From Photorhabdus akhurstii (GTDB lineage Bacteria > Pseudomonadota > Gammaproteobacteria > Enterobacterales > Enterobacteriaceae): a stretch of 64,000 bases of DNA. Each line of letters starts with the position of its first letter. Positions within the stretch are counted from its first letter, which is position 1. The position numbers and the translations under genes are program-made. Location of the stretch: NCBI RefSeq assembly GCF_018448925.1, contig NZ_RCWE01000001.1, forward strand, positions 62,001 to 126,000. Direction: 5' to 3'. Shown here one piece after another: positions 1 through 11,665 of this stretch. Below the pieces are notes generated by a model. That model did not search any database and had not been told where the DNA came from. It saw only the letters and a program-made list of their open reading frames with translations.

Positions 1-25
1 CCATTAGGACGCATCCTGAGTTAAC

Positions 26-37
26 ATGTGATCACAT
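26..37. promoter_or_regulatory. Perfect 12-bp palindrome upstream of gnd
   Basis: ATGTGATCACAT is a perfect palindrome about 60 bp before the gnd start. It resembles two abutted CRP half-sites (TGTGA/TCACA) but lacks the usual 6-bp spacer, so it is not a standard CRP site. Operator function is only a guess. Confidence 0.2.
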
Positions 38-97
38 TAACAAATTGCACACTAATTATTATTGGTGAGCCGAATTATCATCAGACAGGAGTTATTC

Positions 98-1504
98 ATG
101 TCCAAGCAGCAGATTGGTGTTGTCGGTATGGCGGTGATGGGGCGTAACCTGGCACTCAATATTGAGAGCCGTGGTTATTCCGTATCTATATTTAACCGTT
201 CAAGTGATAAAACTGACGAAGTGATCGCCGAAAATCCGGGGAAGAAATTAGTTCCAAGTTACACTATCGAAGAATTTGTCGATTCACTGGAAAAACCGCG
301 CCGTATTCTGCTCATGGTTAAGGCTGGTGAAGCAACCGATAAAACTATTGCTTCGTTGACTCCACATCTGGATAAAGGTGATATTTTGATTGATGGGGGT
401 AATACCTATTTTCAGGATACTATCCGTCGTAATCGCGAGCTTTCTGCTCAAGGTTTTAATTTTATCGGTACCGGGGTTTCCGGTGGTGAAGAGGGGGCAT
501 TGAAAGGGCCATCTATCATGCCTGGCGGTCAAAAAGAGGCGTATGAATTGGTAGCGCCAATTCTGCAAGAGATTGCGGCTAAAGCCGAAGGTGAACCTTG
601 TGTGGCCTATATTGGACCGGATGGCGCCGGCCATTATGTGAAAATGGTTCACAATGGCATTGAATACGGTGATATGCAGCTTATTGCTGAAGCCTATTCT
701 TTATTGAAGAATGCCCTAAATCTGAGTAATGAAGAACTGTCTGAGATTTTCACTGACTGGAATAACGGCGAATTGAGTAGCTATTTGATTGAAATCACTG
801 CTGATATTTTCCGTAAGAAAGATGAAGCAGGCCAATATTTGGTTGATGTGATTTTGGATGAAGCAGCAAATAAAGGCACGGGTAAGTGGACCAGCCAGAG
901 CTCTCTGGATTTAGGTATTCCAGTGACGTTGATCACAGAATCAGTATTTGCACGTTATATCTCTTCTCTAAAAGATCAGCGAATGGCTGCGGCTAAAATT
1001 TTGAGCGGGCCAGAAGCACAACCATTTAAAGGTGATAAGGCCGAATTTATTGAGAAAGTCCGCCGTGCGCTTTATTTGGGTAAAATTGTCTCTTATGCTC
1101 AGGGTTTTCAGCAATTGAAAGCGGCATCTGATGAGTACCAGTGGGATCTCAATTACGGTGAGATTGCCGGGATTTTCCGGGCGGGTTGTATTATTCGTGC
1201 TCAATTCCTGCAAAAAATTACTGACGCGTATAACGAAAATGCGGATATTGCTAACCTGTTGTTGGCGCCTTACTTTAAGAAAATTGCTGATGAATATCAG
1301 CAAGCGCTGCGTGATGTCGTCTCTTATGGGGTGCGGAATGGTATCCCAACCCCGACTTTCTCTGCCGCGATTTCTTACTACGATAGTTATCGTTCTGCTG
1401 TATTGCCTGCTAATTTAATTCAGGCTCAACGTGACTATTTCGGCGCTCATACTTATAAGCGTACTGATAAAGAGGGAATTTTCCATACTGAATGGATGGA
1501 ATAA
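98..1504 (+). CDS. gnd: 6-phosphogluconate dehydrogenase, decarboxylating
   Basis: Cytosolic enzyme of the oxidative pentose phosphate pathway: it converts 6-phosphogluconate and NADP+ to ribulose 5-phosphate, CO2 and NADPH. The 468-residue product has the usual family length. The N-terminal Rossmann motif GVVGMAVMG lies at residues 7-15, the substrate-loop motif GVSGGEEGA near residue 127, and the catalytic stretch [16 protein letters not shown] near residues 179-195. The C-terminal tail carries the conserved RDYFGAHTY. The ATG at 98 was chosen over the upstream in-frame TTG at 62 because AGGAG sits 6 bases before it and the protein then begins [10 protein letters not shown], as in other enterobacteria. 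In this group gnd often borders O-antigen genes; only 97 bp of its upstream side are visible here. Confidence 0.97.
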   Translation: MSKQQIGVVGMAVMGRNLALNIESRGYSVSIFNRSSDKTDEVIAENPGKKLVPSYTIEEFVDSLEKPRRILLMVKAGEATDKTIASLTPHLDKGDILIDGGNTYFQDTIRRNRELSAQGFNFIGTGVSGGEEGALKGPSIMPGGQKEAYELVAPILQEIAAKAEGEPCVAYIGPDGAGHYVKMVHNGIEYGDMQLIAEAYSLLKNALNLSNEELSEIFTDWNNGELSSYLIEITADIFRKKDEAGQYLVDVILDEAANKGTGKWTSQSSLDLGIPVTLITESVFARYISSLKDQRMAAAKILSGPEAQPFKGDKAEFIEKVRRALYLGKIVSYAQGFQQLKAASDEYQWDLNYGEIAGIFRAGCIIRAQFLQKITDAYNENADIANLLLAPYFKKIADEYQQALRDVVSYGVRNGIPTPTFSAAISYYDSYRSAVLPANLIQAQRDYFGAHTYKRTDKEGIFHTEWME

Positions 1505-1590
1505 GCCCAATTATCACCGGTTGATCTAGAGAATGAAGATTTCACATCTGACATGATGTGGTCTTAATTTCGATGATCGTCTGTAATATG

Positions 1591-1625
1591 CCGTTGCGGT
1601 TTTTCTAACAAATGTACCGCAACGG
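1591..1625. terminator. Hairpin downstream of the first crystallin-like gene
   Basis: CCGTTGCGG and CCGCAACGG form a perfect 9-bp stem with a 17-nt loop. It lies between the ends of gnd and the convergent gene at 1687-2316. The same hairpin with 30-40 bp of similar flank recurs at 3176-3211 beyond the paralogous gene, so gene and hairpin were duplicated together. There is no clean T-run, so terminator function is likely but not certain. Confidence 0.5.
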
Positions 1626-1686
1626 TGTAGCTTAAATTTCAGAATATGACTTGTCTGAGAGTGATGATTGTCACATTAATCCCGGA

Positions 1687-2316
1687 TTAAGCAATAGGAT
1701 CAGTACTGATAATGTGAAAATCAAAACGATTATTCCCTACATGAACCAGCTTCAAGTTTTTAGGGAAATTGAGACCTTCATCGACAGTTGCAATACCGAC
1801 AGCATCATAAGAAAAATAGAATGACCCGTTACCAATATATTCTCCGGTGTTGACATTTCTTACATAAATTGAAGTGACTATCTCTTTCTGTACCAATAGT
1901 TCGTTAACGACAGTATAATTATCATCTGTTGTTGCGTTAACGTCGATTGTTTCTTGTTCTTCTCCATTAAATATCTTGACAATCATAGAGAATTTTATAT
2001 CTGAATGAGTATCGTCGATGATTCTTAGTGCAACCAGTTTCGTATCTTTCTGCATAATTCTGAATTTAGATAATCCTCTGATTTCTCTATCGATATCTGG
2101 ATTATCGACTACCCACTCATAATATTTACTCTCTGGATCGTTATAATGGCGCCATGCATGGACTTTTGATAACTTGCCAATTTTTACTGAACGGAACTTA
2201 TCGTTAAGATTGGAAGGGAGCGATATAATTTTATCTAGCTCTGGGTAATCATGTGACTTACCCTGATAGTTTTTTTCTTCGAAAAATGTGACGCCGGTAA
2301 TTAATTCTTTTGTCAT
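1687..2316 (-). CDS. Beta/gamma-crystallin-like protein, copy A
   Basis: A 209-residue protein with no signal peptide or membrane segment. The N-terminus reads ITGVTFFEEKNYQG, followed by a conserved Tyr, then FRSVKIG and a HAWRH segment. This fits the aromatic-x6-Gly and Ser/Val strand pattern of a beta/gamma-crystallin Greek-key motif, roughly residues 5-60. The remainder looks beta-rich and I do not recognise it. The start has a strong AAGGAG with good spacing. A paralog at 3279-3899 is identical at about half its positions; blocks such as PDIDREIRGLSKF and NNRFDFHIISTD are nearly unchanged. Function is unknown. Bacterial members of this fold often bind calcium or are secreted, but no such claim can be made from this sequence. 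Confidence 0.6.
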   Translation of the reverse strand: MTKELITGVTFFEEKNYQGKSHDYPELDKIISLPSNLNDKFRSVKIGKLSKVHAWRHYNDPESKYYEWVVDNPDIDREIRGLSKFRIMQKDTKLVALRIIDDTHSDIKFSMIVKIFNGEEQETIDVNATTDDNYTVVNELLVQKEIVTSIYVRNVNTGEYIGNGSFYFSYDAVGIATVDEGLNFPKNLKLVHVGNNRFDFHIISTDPIA

Positions 2317-2350
2317 TCTTTTACTCCTTAAAGTTAATGTAAGTAATATA

Positions 2351-2477
2351 TATACCCGTCATCTTTCAAGTTGCCTCTTTGTTGGCTGCACTCACTCACC
2401 CCAGTCACATAGTTATCTATGCTCCCGGGGATTCGCTCCCTGGCCGTCGCGATGCATCTTGAAATCCATAGGGTATA
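2351..2477. repeat. ERIC (IRU) intergenic repeat element
   Basis: A 127-bp imperfect palindrome bounded by TATACCC and GGGTATA, the canonical ERIC length. The core contains CTCACCCCAGTCACATAG and the arm GGGGATTCGCTC, matching the well-known ERIC core on this strand. It begins 35 bp upstream of the copy A crystallin-like start codon, so it probably lies in or near that gene's 5' region. ERICs are non-autonomous elements typical of Enterobacterales. Confidence 0.9.
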
Positions 2478-3175
2478 GGTTGCCAAGAAAAAAATGTTCC
2501 CATTAATAAACTCCTATGTAATGTTTTTCTGGAAGTATACCCGATTGTATTAATGCGAAGTATATAGTATTTGCTCGTTTCTACTATTTTTACAAATTGG
2601 CTTTTTATATATGATATTTGCTAATAATAATTTATTCGTTCCTCATCTTTAGATGTGATATATCCAGTCAATAAAGGAATAATATTCGATAGGTTAATAT
2701 TAAAATTAGCATAAAAATGTATAAAGTAAAGCTGTTTAAAAAGTACCTAATAATATCTTGATAATTATATTAATATAGTCCAACTAACTGTTTGAAATAT
2801 GAGAGTTTGATACTTTTAGTGAGTCTTGTATCTTAGGCTTGGTATTCAATTTAATTGTGAATATTTTTCATGTTTGGTGTTTTGAGTAGATGTTATAAGA
2901 TTGTTTTTTATTAATAATATTATGAAAATACCTAGAATTAAATATGCAATAATGTAATGGTTGGATGTTTCTATAATTTTTAGAATTAATCGTTAGGGAA
3001 CTATTTATCTCAAAGGAAATAGATTATGATCATTGTTCCTAGGGATATTGATTTAATGTTTTTTTAGGTTAAATTATTATTTAACTTTTTAGTTATAAAT
3101 TTTTATGAAAAAAGACAAATAACAGTGAATGGCTAACTGATTGTTAAAAATTTATTTTATTGGCAAAAATGAATA
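2478..3175. other. AT-rich spacer, no gene seen
   Basis: About 700 bp of very AT-rich sequence between the two crystallin-like genes. I find no convincing open reading frame, RNA gene or repeat in it. It must hold the promoter of copy A, which I could not locate. Confidence 0.5.
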
Positions 3176-3211
3176 CACCGTTGCGGTTTTTAATGATATT
3201 CCGCAACGGTG
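3176..3211. terminator. Hairpin downstream of the second crystallin-like gene
   Basis: CACCGTTGCGG pairs with CCGCAACGGTG in a perfect 11-bp stem with a 14-nt loop, 67 bp past the stop codon of copy B. It is the counterpart of the hairpin at 1591-1625. Confidence 0.5.
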
Positions 3212-3278
3212 TTGCTTAAATTTTCAGAACGTAGCCTGTCTGAAAACAATGGTTAATTATTGTTACATTATGACCGGA

Positions 3279-3899
3279 TTAGTTAGAAAAATCGGTACTG
3301 ATAATATGAATATCGAAACGATTACCACCTACATTAACTATTCTGAGATTTTTAGGGAAATTAGCTTTCTCATCAATAGTAACAACACCATTTGCATCAC
3401 GATAGAAATAGAATGATCCGTTATTAATATATACTCCAGTACTGGTATTTCTTATTGCAATGGCAGTGACTAACTCGGTCTCAAATGGCAGTATACCAAC
3501 CAGTGCATAATCATCATCAGTTGTTGTTTCAACTGGACCCACACAATGTGTATTCGTGAACATTGAGAATTTAATACCTGAATAAGTATCATCAATAAGT
3601 CTTAATGCAACTAGACAGGTATCTTTTGGTGCTACTTTGAACTTAGATAATCCTCTAATTTCTCTATCGATATCTGGATGATCGTATTCCCATTCACGAT
3701 AGCGTTGACCTGGTTCACAATCGCTCTGATGACGCCATGCATAAACTTTTGATAGTGTTCCAATTCTTACTGAGCGGAATCTGTCGTTGAGATCATAAGG
3801 CAATGGAATAATAACATCATTTTCTGGATAATGGTGCGCTTCACCCAGAAAGTATTTTCTATCGAAAAAAGTTGCACCTGTAACTAACTTATTAGTCAT
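3279..3899 (-). CDS. Beta/gamma-crystallin-like protein, copy B
   Basis: A 206-residue paralog of the gene at 1687-2316, in the same orientation. It keeps the same N-terminal crystallin-type pattern (ATFFDRKYFLG, FRSVRIG, YAWRH) and the conserved PDIDREIRGLSKF block. The middle part, after residue 115, has diverged most and contains a small deletion relative to copy A. The start ATG is preceded by AAGGAATAG. Similarity extends about 100 bp past the stop codon, including a shared hairpin, which indicates tandem duplication of a gene plus its 3' flank. No signal peptide. Function unknown. Confidence 0.6.
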   Translation of the reverse strand: MTNKLVTGATFFDRKYFLGEAHHYPENDVIIPLPYDLNDRFRSVRIGTLSKVYAWRHQSDCEPGQRYREWEYDHPDIDREIRGLSKFKVAPKDTCLVALRLIDDTYSGIKFSMFTNTHCVGPVETTTDDDYALVGILPFETELVTAIAIRNTSTGVYINNGSFYFYRDANGVVTIDEKANFPKNLRIVNVGGNRFDIHIISTDFSN

Positions 3900-4340
3900 A
3901 TTTTTCTATTCCTTAAACTTTATTTTAAAAAAAACGTCATCTTTCTTTTTGAAAGCGATATGAGAATACAGTGAGTGTGGGTTCTTGTATTTAATAAAAT
4001 ATAATGAATAAGCATATTAAATTGTTGCCAATATAACACCAATATAATTGACATATCATTTTATGCTGATAATTGAAATAAAGATTCTGAAATTAAAAAT
4101 AATTGAAGATTCCTATCAAAAGACACCTTTATTGGGGTAGGGAATTATTCCCTAATGTAATTGATAATTTCTTGTATATGGCTCAGTAGTGAATAATTAG
4201 ATATTCATGGTATTTGATAATTATACCTCTCTGTTTAATGTTTAGATAATGTGGAAATAAGAATGGCTTTATCTCGTGATATAAATTTATGGGGGCGGGA
4301 TAGTTACCACTTTAAATGAATGTGTTTAAAATATTATCTT
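3900..4340. other. AT-rich spacer, no gene seen
   Basis: About 440 bp between copy B and the yeaK terminator. It should contain the copy B promoter. I see no gene or clear repeat; a short CGTCATCTTTC matches the ERIC end but is too short to call a remnant. Confidence 0.4.
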
Positions 4341-4366
4341 AAATAGCCTATTTCTATAGGCTATTT
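4341..4366 (-). terminator. Terminator hairpin after yeaK
   Basis: AAATAGCCTAT and ATAGGCTATTT form a perfect 11-bp stem with a 4-nt loop, 27 bp beyond the yeaK stop codon on the minus strand. The flank is AT-rich but has no long T-run. Confidence 0.6.
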
Positions 4367-4393
4367 GACAAATATCATTTTTCGCAATGGTAT

Positions 4394-4885
4394 TTATTTT
4401 ACTCGGTGAAAACTCACTAATTCAGGTTGTGCGATTCGGTGATAATCTTGAGTGTTAAGAATCACTGAGCGTTCAAGACTACCGGCATTGAAAGCCAGTT
4501 CATCGAAACGTTCAAACAATAAAGGGTCTGCGACTAGTTTCAGATCTGGACGGAAACTAAAAGGTGGAATAGCGCCAAACACACATTGAGTCAGTTCAAA
4601 AACTTCTTTAGGGCTTGCCAGTGAGGCGCGGTTGCCACCGATCTGTTTTGCCAGTGAAGAGAGGTCGGCTTGTTGATCCGCAGGCAGTACAGCGAGTACG
4701 TATTGACGGAATCCTTCCCCTTTAACATGGCAAACTAACCCTTTTGCTCCTTGTCCAAGTTGCGTACCACGGATTTTTGCAACTTCTTCGGAACGTCCGG
4801 CGGTTGGATGTTCCACCACCCGATAGCTGGCATGATGATTATCGAGTAATGCAGTCAGGCGGTTAAATATTTCGTTAGAGGGCAA
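4394..4885 (-). CDS. yeaK: YbaK/ProX-family aminoacyl-tRNA deacylase
   Basis: A 163-residue member of the YbaK/ProX trans-editing family, closest in memory to E. coli YeaK. These cytosolic enzymes hydrolyse mischarged aminoacyl-tRNAs. The sequence carries the YeaK-like signatures GTQLGQGAKGLVCHVKG, ADQQADLSSLAKQIGG, CVFGAIPPFSF and FNAGSLERSVILNTQDY, collinear over the whole length. The start is TTG at 4885: an AGGAG lies 6 bases upstream and no better ATG exists. The gene stands alone between AT-rich spacers, with its own terminator. Substrate specificity cannot be read from the sequence. Confidence 0.88.
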   Translation of the reverse strand: MPSNEIFNRLTALLDNHHASYRVVEHPTAGRSEEVAKIRGTQLGQGAKGLVCHVKGEGFRQYVLAVLPADQQADLSSLAKQIGGNRASLASPKEVFELTQCVFGAIPPFSFRPDLKLVADPLLFERFDELAFNAGSLERSVILNTQDYHRIAQPELVSFHRVK

Positions 4886-5182
4886 AATAAACTCCTAAGT
4901 AATAATCTTGTGAATTGATATATTAATCTTATCGATTATTGTATTTATTATATTGCTAATTACATATATTACCAATAGGGAAAATTATCAAATACTATTT
5001 TGATAAACATCATCTAACTCTACCGATGTATATGTTTATATTTTTTGAATTATATGGTTTAAATAGAACTATTATTTATGTTTGTTGCAAGAGCAATGAT
5101 CTGTAATTCCATTAGGTGATTTTTAAATTTTAATTTTTATATATTTTCATTCTAAAACTATTTTAATATTAAGGAATTATCA

Positions 5183-6334
5183 ATGATGACTACGACTTTT
5201 TTTATGGCCTCAGTAAATATGTTTGGTGCGGGTTGTTTGGTTAAAGCGATAAATACGATGAAAGTTGATGGTTACAAACGAGCATTGATTGTGACTGATC
5301 GTGTTTTAAGTAAAATTGGAGTGGCGGAAAAAGTTCAAGCTCTATTATCTGATGTTGATATTGAGAGTGAAATCTATGATGGAACCCATCCGAATCCGAC
5401 GACAGTTAACGTTGAGGAAGGTTTGGATATTCTGCGTCAGCATAATAGTGATTGCGTTATTTCTTTAGGCGGTGGGTCGTCACATGATTGTGCAAAGGCG
5501 ATTGTGTTAGTCGCTGCTAATGGAGGAGATATCCGGGATTATGTAGGTATTGGTCGTTCATCTAAACCGCATTTGCCATTAATCTCTATCAATACGACTG
5601 CGGGTACTGCGTCAGAAATGTCACGTTTCTGTGTCATTACCGATACTGAAAGCCATATTAAAATGGCCATTGCTGATAAGAAAATAACACCTGTTTTGTC
5701 TGTGAACGATCCAGAATTGATGGTGGGAATGCCGAAAGGGTTAACCGCCGCAACCGGAATGGACGCAATGACTCATGCGGTTGAAGCCTATGTTTCTACT
5801 GAGGCTAACCCAATAACGGATGCTTGTGCACTGAAAGCAATCTCGATGATTAGTCACTCTTTACGCCAGGCAGTCGCAGATGGGAACAATATAGAAGCAC
5901 GTGAAAACATGGCTTATGCACAATTCTTGGCGGGTATGGCGTTTAATAGTGCATTACTGGGGTATGTTCACGCCATGTCTCACCAATTGGGTGGTACTTA
6001 TAATTTACCACACGGTATATGCAATGCTGTTTTGTTACCACACGTTCAAGAGTTCAACGCTAAAGCAGTTGCGGGGCGTTTGAAAGATATCGCCGCCGCG
6101 ATGGGGGTAGATGTAAGCGCTATGAATGATCAGCAAGGGGCTGCGGCATGTATTGCTGAAATTCGTAAATTGTTAAAAGATATTGGTATTCCGTCGGGTC
6201 TAGCGGAACTGAATGTCAAACTAGAAGATTTACCAGAGTTAGCAACTAATGCTTTGAAAGATATATGTTGTTTGACTAATCCGGTTCAGGCTACCCACGA
6301 GGAAATTGTTGCAATCTTTAAAGCTGCTATGTGA
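5183..6334 (+). CDS. yiaY: Iron-containing alcohol dehydrogenase
   Basis: A 383-residue group III (Fe-dependent) alcohol dehydrogenase, the same length as E. coli YiaY and similar throughout. These cytosolic NAD(H) enzymes interconvert primary alcohols or diols and aldehydes. The dinucleotide-binding motif [10 protein letters not shown] is near residue 96. The four metal ligands are in place: Asp194, His198, His263 and His277 (GMDAMTH and [17 protein letters not shown]). The start ATG at 5183 follows AAGGAA; the second ATG at 5186 is possible. The gene appears monocistronic, with two hairpins after it. The physiological substrate is unknown. Confidence 0.88.
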   Translation: MMTTTFFMASVNMFGAGCLVKAINTMKVDGYKRALIVTDRVLSKIGVAEKVQALLSDVDIESEIYDGTHPNPTTVNVEEGLDILRQHNSDCVISLGGGSSHDCAKAIVLVAANGGDIRDYVGIGRSSKPHLPLISINTTAGTASEMSRFCVITDTESHIKMAIADKKITPVLSVNDPELMVGMPKGLTAATGMDAMTHAVEAYVSTEANPITDACALKAISMISHSLRQAVADGNNIEARENMAYAQFLAGMAFNSALLGYVHAMSHQLGGTYNLPHGICNAVLLPHVQEFNAKAVAGRLKDIAAAMGVDVSAMNDQQGAAACIAEIRKLLKDIGIPSGLAELNVKLEDLPELATNALKDICCLTNPVQATHEEIVAIFKAAM

Positions 6335-6373
6335 TTTTGGCATCCTTTTTCAGATAGGGGAGCAGTGCCTAAA

Positions 6374-6412
6374 AGGCGACGTGGACGTCTACGTCGCCTG
6401 ACAGTCGTTTTT
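6374..6412 (+). terminator. Rho-independent terminator after yiaY
   Basis: AGGCGACGT and ACGTCGCCT form a perfect 9-bp GC-rich stem with an 8-nt loop, followed after a short gap by TTTTT. It lies 40 bp past the yiaY stop codon. Confidence 0.7.
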
Positions 6413-6427
6413 CGTGTGACTGTTTTT

Positions 6428-6453
6428 GCCCTTTTCATCTACCGGAAAAGGGC
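6428..6453. terminator. Second hairpin between yiaY and the nucleotidase gene
   Basis: GCCCTTTTC and GAAAAGGGC make a perfect 9-bp stem with an 8-nt loop. It sits between convergent genes and may stop minus-strand transcription from the lipoprotein gene. Confidence 0.45.
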
Positions 6454-6560
6454 TGTAGATTGTGGTTACAGAGGGAAGCGATATATAGAATTGTATGTAT
6501 TCGCTGTACCTATTTCGCAGGGCATGATTAATAAAATAACCTAACAAAATAGGCTGTTAA

Positions 6561-8198
6561 TTATTCTTTGTTCACGTTAATGATGCGATCTTGTTTAGGA
6601 TAAGCAATAGGAGATTTTTCAGCGAAATATTTCATTACTGCATCAACGTCAGGCACGCTATATACAGGATCAATACCTTCGTTAAACACAGAAAAGTTAC
6701 TTCCCCCTGTTGCTAAAAATTCGTTAGCAACCACACGGTATTTTCGATTTAATTCAACAGGTTCACCATTGATTTTTATTGAGCTGGCAATAACACGATC
6801 GCCTATTGGTTTGGTGCTATCCCACTGATATTCAAAACCATTAGAAACCGCTAAAACTTGCGAACGTGAACGATCCCATTGTTGTTCCAGCAGACGTTTA
6901 ATTTGTTCGCCGGTTAGTGTCTTAGTTAATAATATATTAGAGAATGGCTGAACAGCGTAGATAGCATTGTAAGTTACCTCACCGCTAGTCATGTCAGCAC
7001 GAATACCGCCGCTGTTCATAAATGCAATTTGGGCGCCGCCACTCTCTTTAGATGCAGCAGTATACAAATGTGCATCTGCAATCACTTTACCCAGTGAAGA
7101 TTCACCAGCGCGATTAGTTTGCCTATTCAGGTCGCTATCCAACTTACCAATGACCCGGTTTGCCAATGGAGCGGCTATTTTTTCATATGCATCCAATATC
7201 TTAGTTACTTCTGGATCTTTTTCATATTTACGGTTATCAACCCAAATATTTTTTGCTTTAAAATCCACAATATCCTTAGTGTATTTGTCTAGTTTTAGAT
7301 CCAAATTGGTTATTAACGCGCCGTTAGCTTGTGCGGAAGTGACTGGCTTACCATTAACCACACAGTTGTATGCTTGATGCGTGTGACCAGTAATGACGAA
7401 ATCAATTTCTTTATCCAGTTGGTTAACAATGTCTAGAACCTTACCGGTTAGATCATTACAGGTATTCACATTAATACGCCTTCCATCACGTTTCTGTTCA
7501 GCGCCTTCATGAATCAGAACACCTATTGCTTTAATACCTTGTTTCTGTAGTTCAGGCACTAAAGCATTAATGGTTTTAACTTCGTTAGCAAAGCTCAAAC
7601 CTTCGGTTCCGCTTGGTATCACGATCTTTGGCGTACCTTCCAGAGTCAGACCAATGAAAGCCACCGGAATGCCTTTAAATTTTTTAATGATATATGCAGG
7701 AAATAGGGTTTTACCCGTTTGATTGACGGTGACATTTGCTGCCAGATACTGAAATTTCGCCCCCGTAAATGGTTCTAGCCCCTGACAGCCAGTCATAGGA
7801 TGACAGCCGCCATTCTGTTTACGCAGTAGTTCATCCTTACCTTTATCAAACTCATGATTACCAACGGCAGTTGCTTCCAAACCTACTTTGGATAGTGTTT
7901 CAATCGTTGGCTCATCATGGAACATTGAAGAGAGTAATGGGCTTGCACCGATCATATCACCAGCACCAACGACAATATTGTTAGGGTTCTCTTTCTTTAA
8001 CTCCTTGATTAGCGTGGACATATGTTCAATGCCACCTGATTTGTTGGGATCTGGTGCTTTCAGGGAGCCATGAAAGTCATTCATAGCCAGCACACGAACA
8101 TCAATAACATCTGTTTTATCGTGACCGGGTTTAATGACACATCCGGTCAATAGGGTACTGCCAATCGCCAAAAAAATTAATTTATGCTTATTATTCAT
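6561..8198 (-). CDS. 5'-nucleotidase / UDP-sugar hydrolase-type metallophosphatase lipoprotein
   Basis: A 545-residue envelope enzyme of the UshA/5'-nucleotidase family, which releases phosphate from nucleotides or nucleotide sugars. The N-terminus is a lipoprotein signal with lipobox LLTGC, Cys20 being the predicted lipidation site. The metallophosphatase motifs occur in order: NDFHG (40-44), GAGDMIGA, GNHEFDKG, and GHTH in VITGHTHQAY. The C-terminal substrate-binding domain follows, with NSGGIRADM and VYAVQPFSN-like blocks. The ATG at 8198 was preferred to an upstream in-frame TTG at 8240 because it puts the lipobox at the usual distance. Lipid anchoring distinguishes it from soluble periplasmic UshA of E. 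coli, so I give no gene symbol. The Cys-containing insert CHPMTGC after GNHEFDKG is a notable feature. Confidence 0.87.
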   Translation of the reverse strand: MNNKHKLIFLAIGSTLLTGCVIKPGHDKTDVIDVRVLAMNDFHGSLKAPDPNKSGGIEHMSTLIKELKKENPNNIVVGAGDMIGASPLLSSMFHDEPTIETLSKVGLEATAVGNHEFDKGKDELLRKQNGGCHPMTGCQGLEPFTGAKFQYLAANVTVNQTGKTLFPAYIIKKFKGIPVAFIGLTLEGTPKIVIPSGTEGLSFANEVKTINALVPELQKQGIKAIGVLIHEGAEQKRDGRRINVNTCNDLTGKVLDIVNQLDKEIDFVITGHTHQAYNCVVNGKPVTSAQANGALITNLDLKLDKYTKDIVDFKAKNIWVDNRKYEKDPEVTKILDAYEKIAAPLANRVIGKLDSDLNRQTNRAGESSLGKVIADAHLYTAASKESGGAQIAFMNSGGIRADMTSGEVTYNAIYAVQPFSNILLTKTLTGEQIKRLLEQQWDRSRSQVLAVSNGFEYQWDSTKPIGDRVIASSIKINGEPVELNRKYRVVANEFLATGGSNFSVFNEGIDPVYSVPDVDAVMKYFAEKSPIAYPKQDRIINVNKE

Positions 8199-8754
8199 CT
8201 TATTATCTCTTGGTATCGAGTTCACGTTTTGGACAGTCAATCACTTTTAAGTCTTTGCTGTAATAAATGTAAAACTCATCACGATTGATCTGAATGGTTT
8301 TATCTTTAATATGGTACTTCGACGAACAAAAGCAGATTATTGTACTTGGAAATTGAAAAATATTTATCTAAATCAAAAGTATAGGTTTATTTTTTATAAT
8401 TAAAGGTATTTGTATTTACATCATGCAGGTAGTAACCCGCAGATAGACTACTTTCGATGCGATTCCAGTGCTATTTCACATCAATACCATACAAATCCAT
8501 TTTCTAAATAAGATCGGTTTTTGTGGGGGAAGATTTTGATCTTGAAATAGGCAATTAGTTCGATTTTTTATCCAGAATTCAGGTTAGTAATTCAAATCCT
8601 ATTTGAATGAAACCTTTTCTTACTGAGAAGGTTGTATTTAAATGAAATCATATAAATTTAAAAAAACCATTCGGGCCAAATACCTATCTTTTTATTTAAT
8701 GTGGAATTAATTGCCTCCCCACAAACCGATTAATAGGCTGTGTCTAAAAGTAAC
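8199..8754. other. Spacer upstream of the nucleotidase gene
   Basis: About 550 bp of AT-rich DNA between divergent-facing flanks. No gene, RNA or repeat could be supported. A start-less open frame on the minus strand, ending just before the lipoprotein gene, was considered and rejected. Confidence 0.4.
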
Positions 8755-8774
8755 AGCCGATTCGCAAATCGGCT
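8755..8774. terminator. Hairpin beyond the his operon end
   Basis: AGCCGATT and AATCGGCT form an 8-bp stem with a 4-nt loop, about 185 bp downstream of hisI on the minus strand. It may be the his operon terminator, though the following T-run is weak. Confidence 0.4.
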
Positions 8775-8856
8775 ATTTTGAGGTGAAGTTGTTTTTCAAT
8801 GGTGAAGCTGGAATGGAAAATCAATTGTATTGACGGGATAAGGAGCTAAAATTAGA

Positions 8857-8957
<101 letters not shown>

Positions 8958-8959
8958 CT

Positions 8960-9558
8960 TCATCTTTCCCGTAATCGACGAATAACACGGCTAAGATCCA
9001 GCTCTTGATCCTGTAGTAGAACCATTAGGTGATACATCAGATCTGCCGCTTCATTCGTTAGCTCTTCTCTGTTATTAACTACCGCTGCCAAAGCAGTTTC
9101 TACTCCTTCTTCACCCACTTTTTGAGCGATTCGTTTCGTACCGCTGGCATATAATTTTGCGGTGTATGAGTGGTCAGGGTCGGCTGTTTTGCGACTTGCC
9201 AGCAATTTTTCAAGCTGATAAAGAAATCCCCATTCAGTTTGTGCCGGAGCAAAGCAACTGCATGTACCAGAGTGGCAGGTAGGGCCGATTGGGTCTGCAA
9301 GTGCCAACAGAACATCATTGTCACAATCAGGATAGATGTTGACCAAATTAAGAAAGTGGCCGGAGCTTTCACCTTTGGTCCACAGACGTTGTTTACTGCG
9401 GGAAAAGAAGGTTATTTTGCCCGAACGGATAGTGGTATTCAGTGCTTCTTTATTCATGTAACCCATCATTAGGACATCGCCGGATATAGCATGTTGCACA
9501 ATAACCGGCATCATATAAGCGACTTTTTCCCAATCCAGTTTTTCGATTTGTTGTGCGG

Positions 9559-9565
<7 letters not shown>
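8960..9565 (-). CDS. hisI: Bifunctional phosphoribosyl-AMP cyclohydrolase / phosphoribosyl-ATP pyrophosphatase
   Basis: The 201-residue fused HisIE enzyme catalyses steps 2 and 3 of histidine synthesis: pyrophosphate removal from PR-ATP, then ring opening of PR-AMP. The N-terminal cyclohydrolase domain (about 1-110) has the metal-binding DCDND at 80-84 and the zinc cysteines Cys81, Cys97 and Cys102/104 ([11 protein letters not shown]). The C-terminal pyrophosphatase domain (about 113-201) has the helical KVGEEGVE and [14 protein letters not shown] blocks. It is the last gene of the operon and overlaps hisF by 7 bp. The stop codon is directly followed by the heptanucleotide repeat at 8861-8957. 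Confidence 0.97.

Positions 9566-11664
<2,099 letters not shown>

Positions 11665-11665
<1 letters not shown>

Noticed and set aside
26-37. CRP site upstream of gnd
   Set aside because: The half-sites abut instead of being separated by 6 bp. It is kept only as a low-confidence palindrome.
3934-3954. CGTCATCTTTC match to the ERIC end upstream of crystallin-like copy B
   Set aside because: Only 11 bp, and no ERIC core or second arm is present.
8199-8380. Open minus-strand frame upstream of the nucleotidase gene, ending in CPKRELDTKR
   Set aside because: Composition is protein-like but there is no usable start codon and no recognisable family. It may be chance or a remnant; too weak to annotate.
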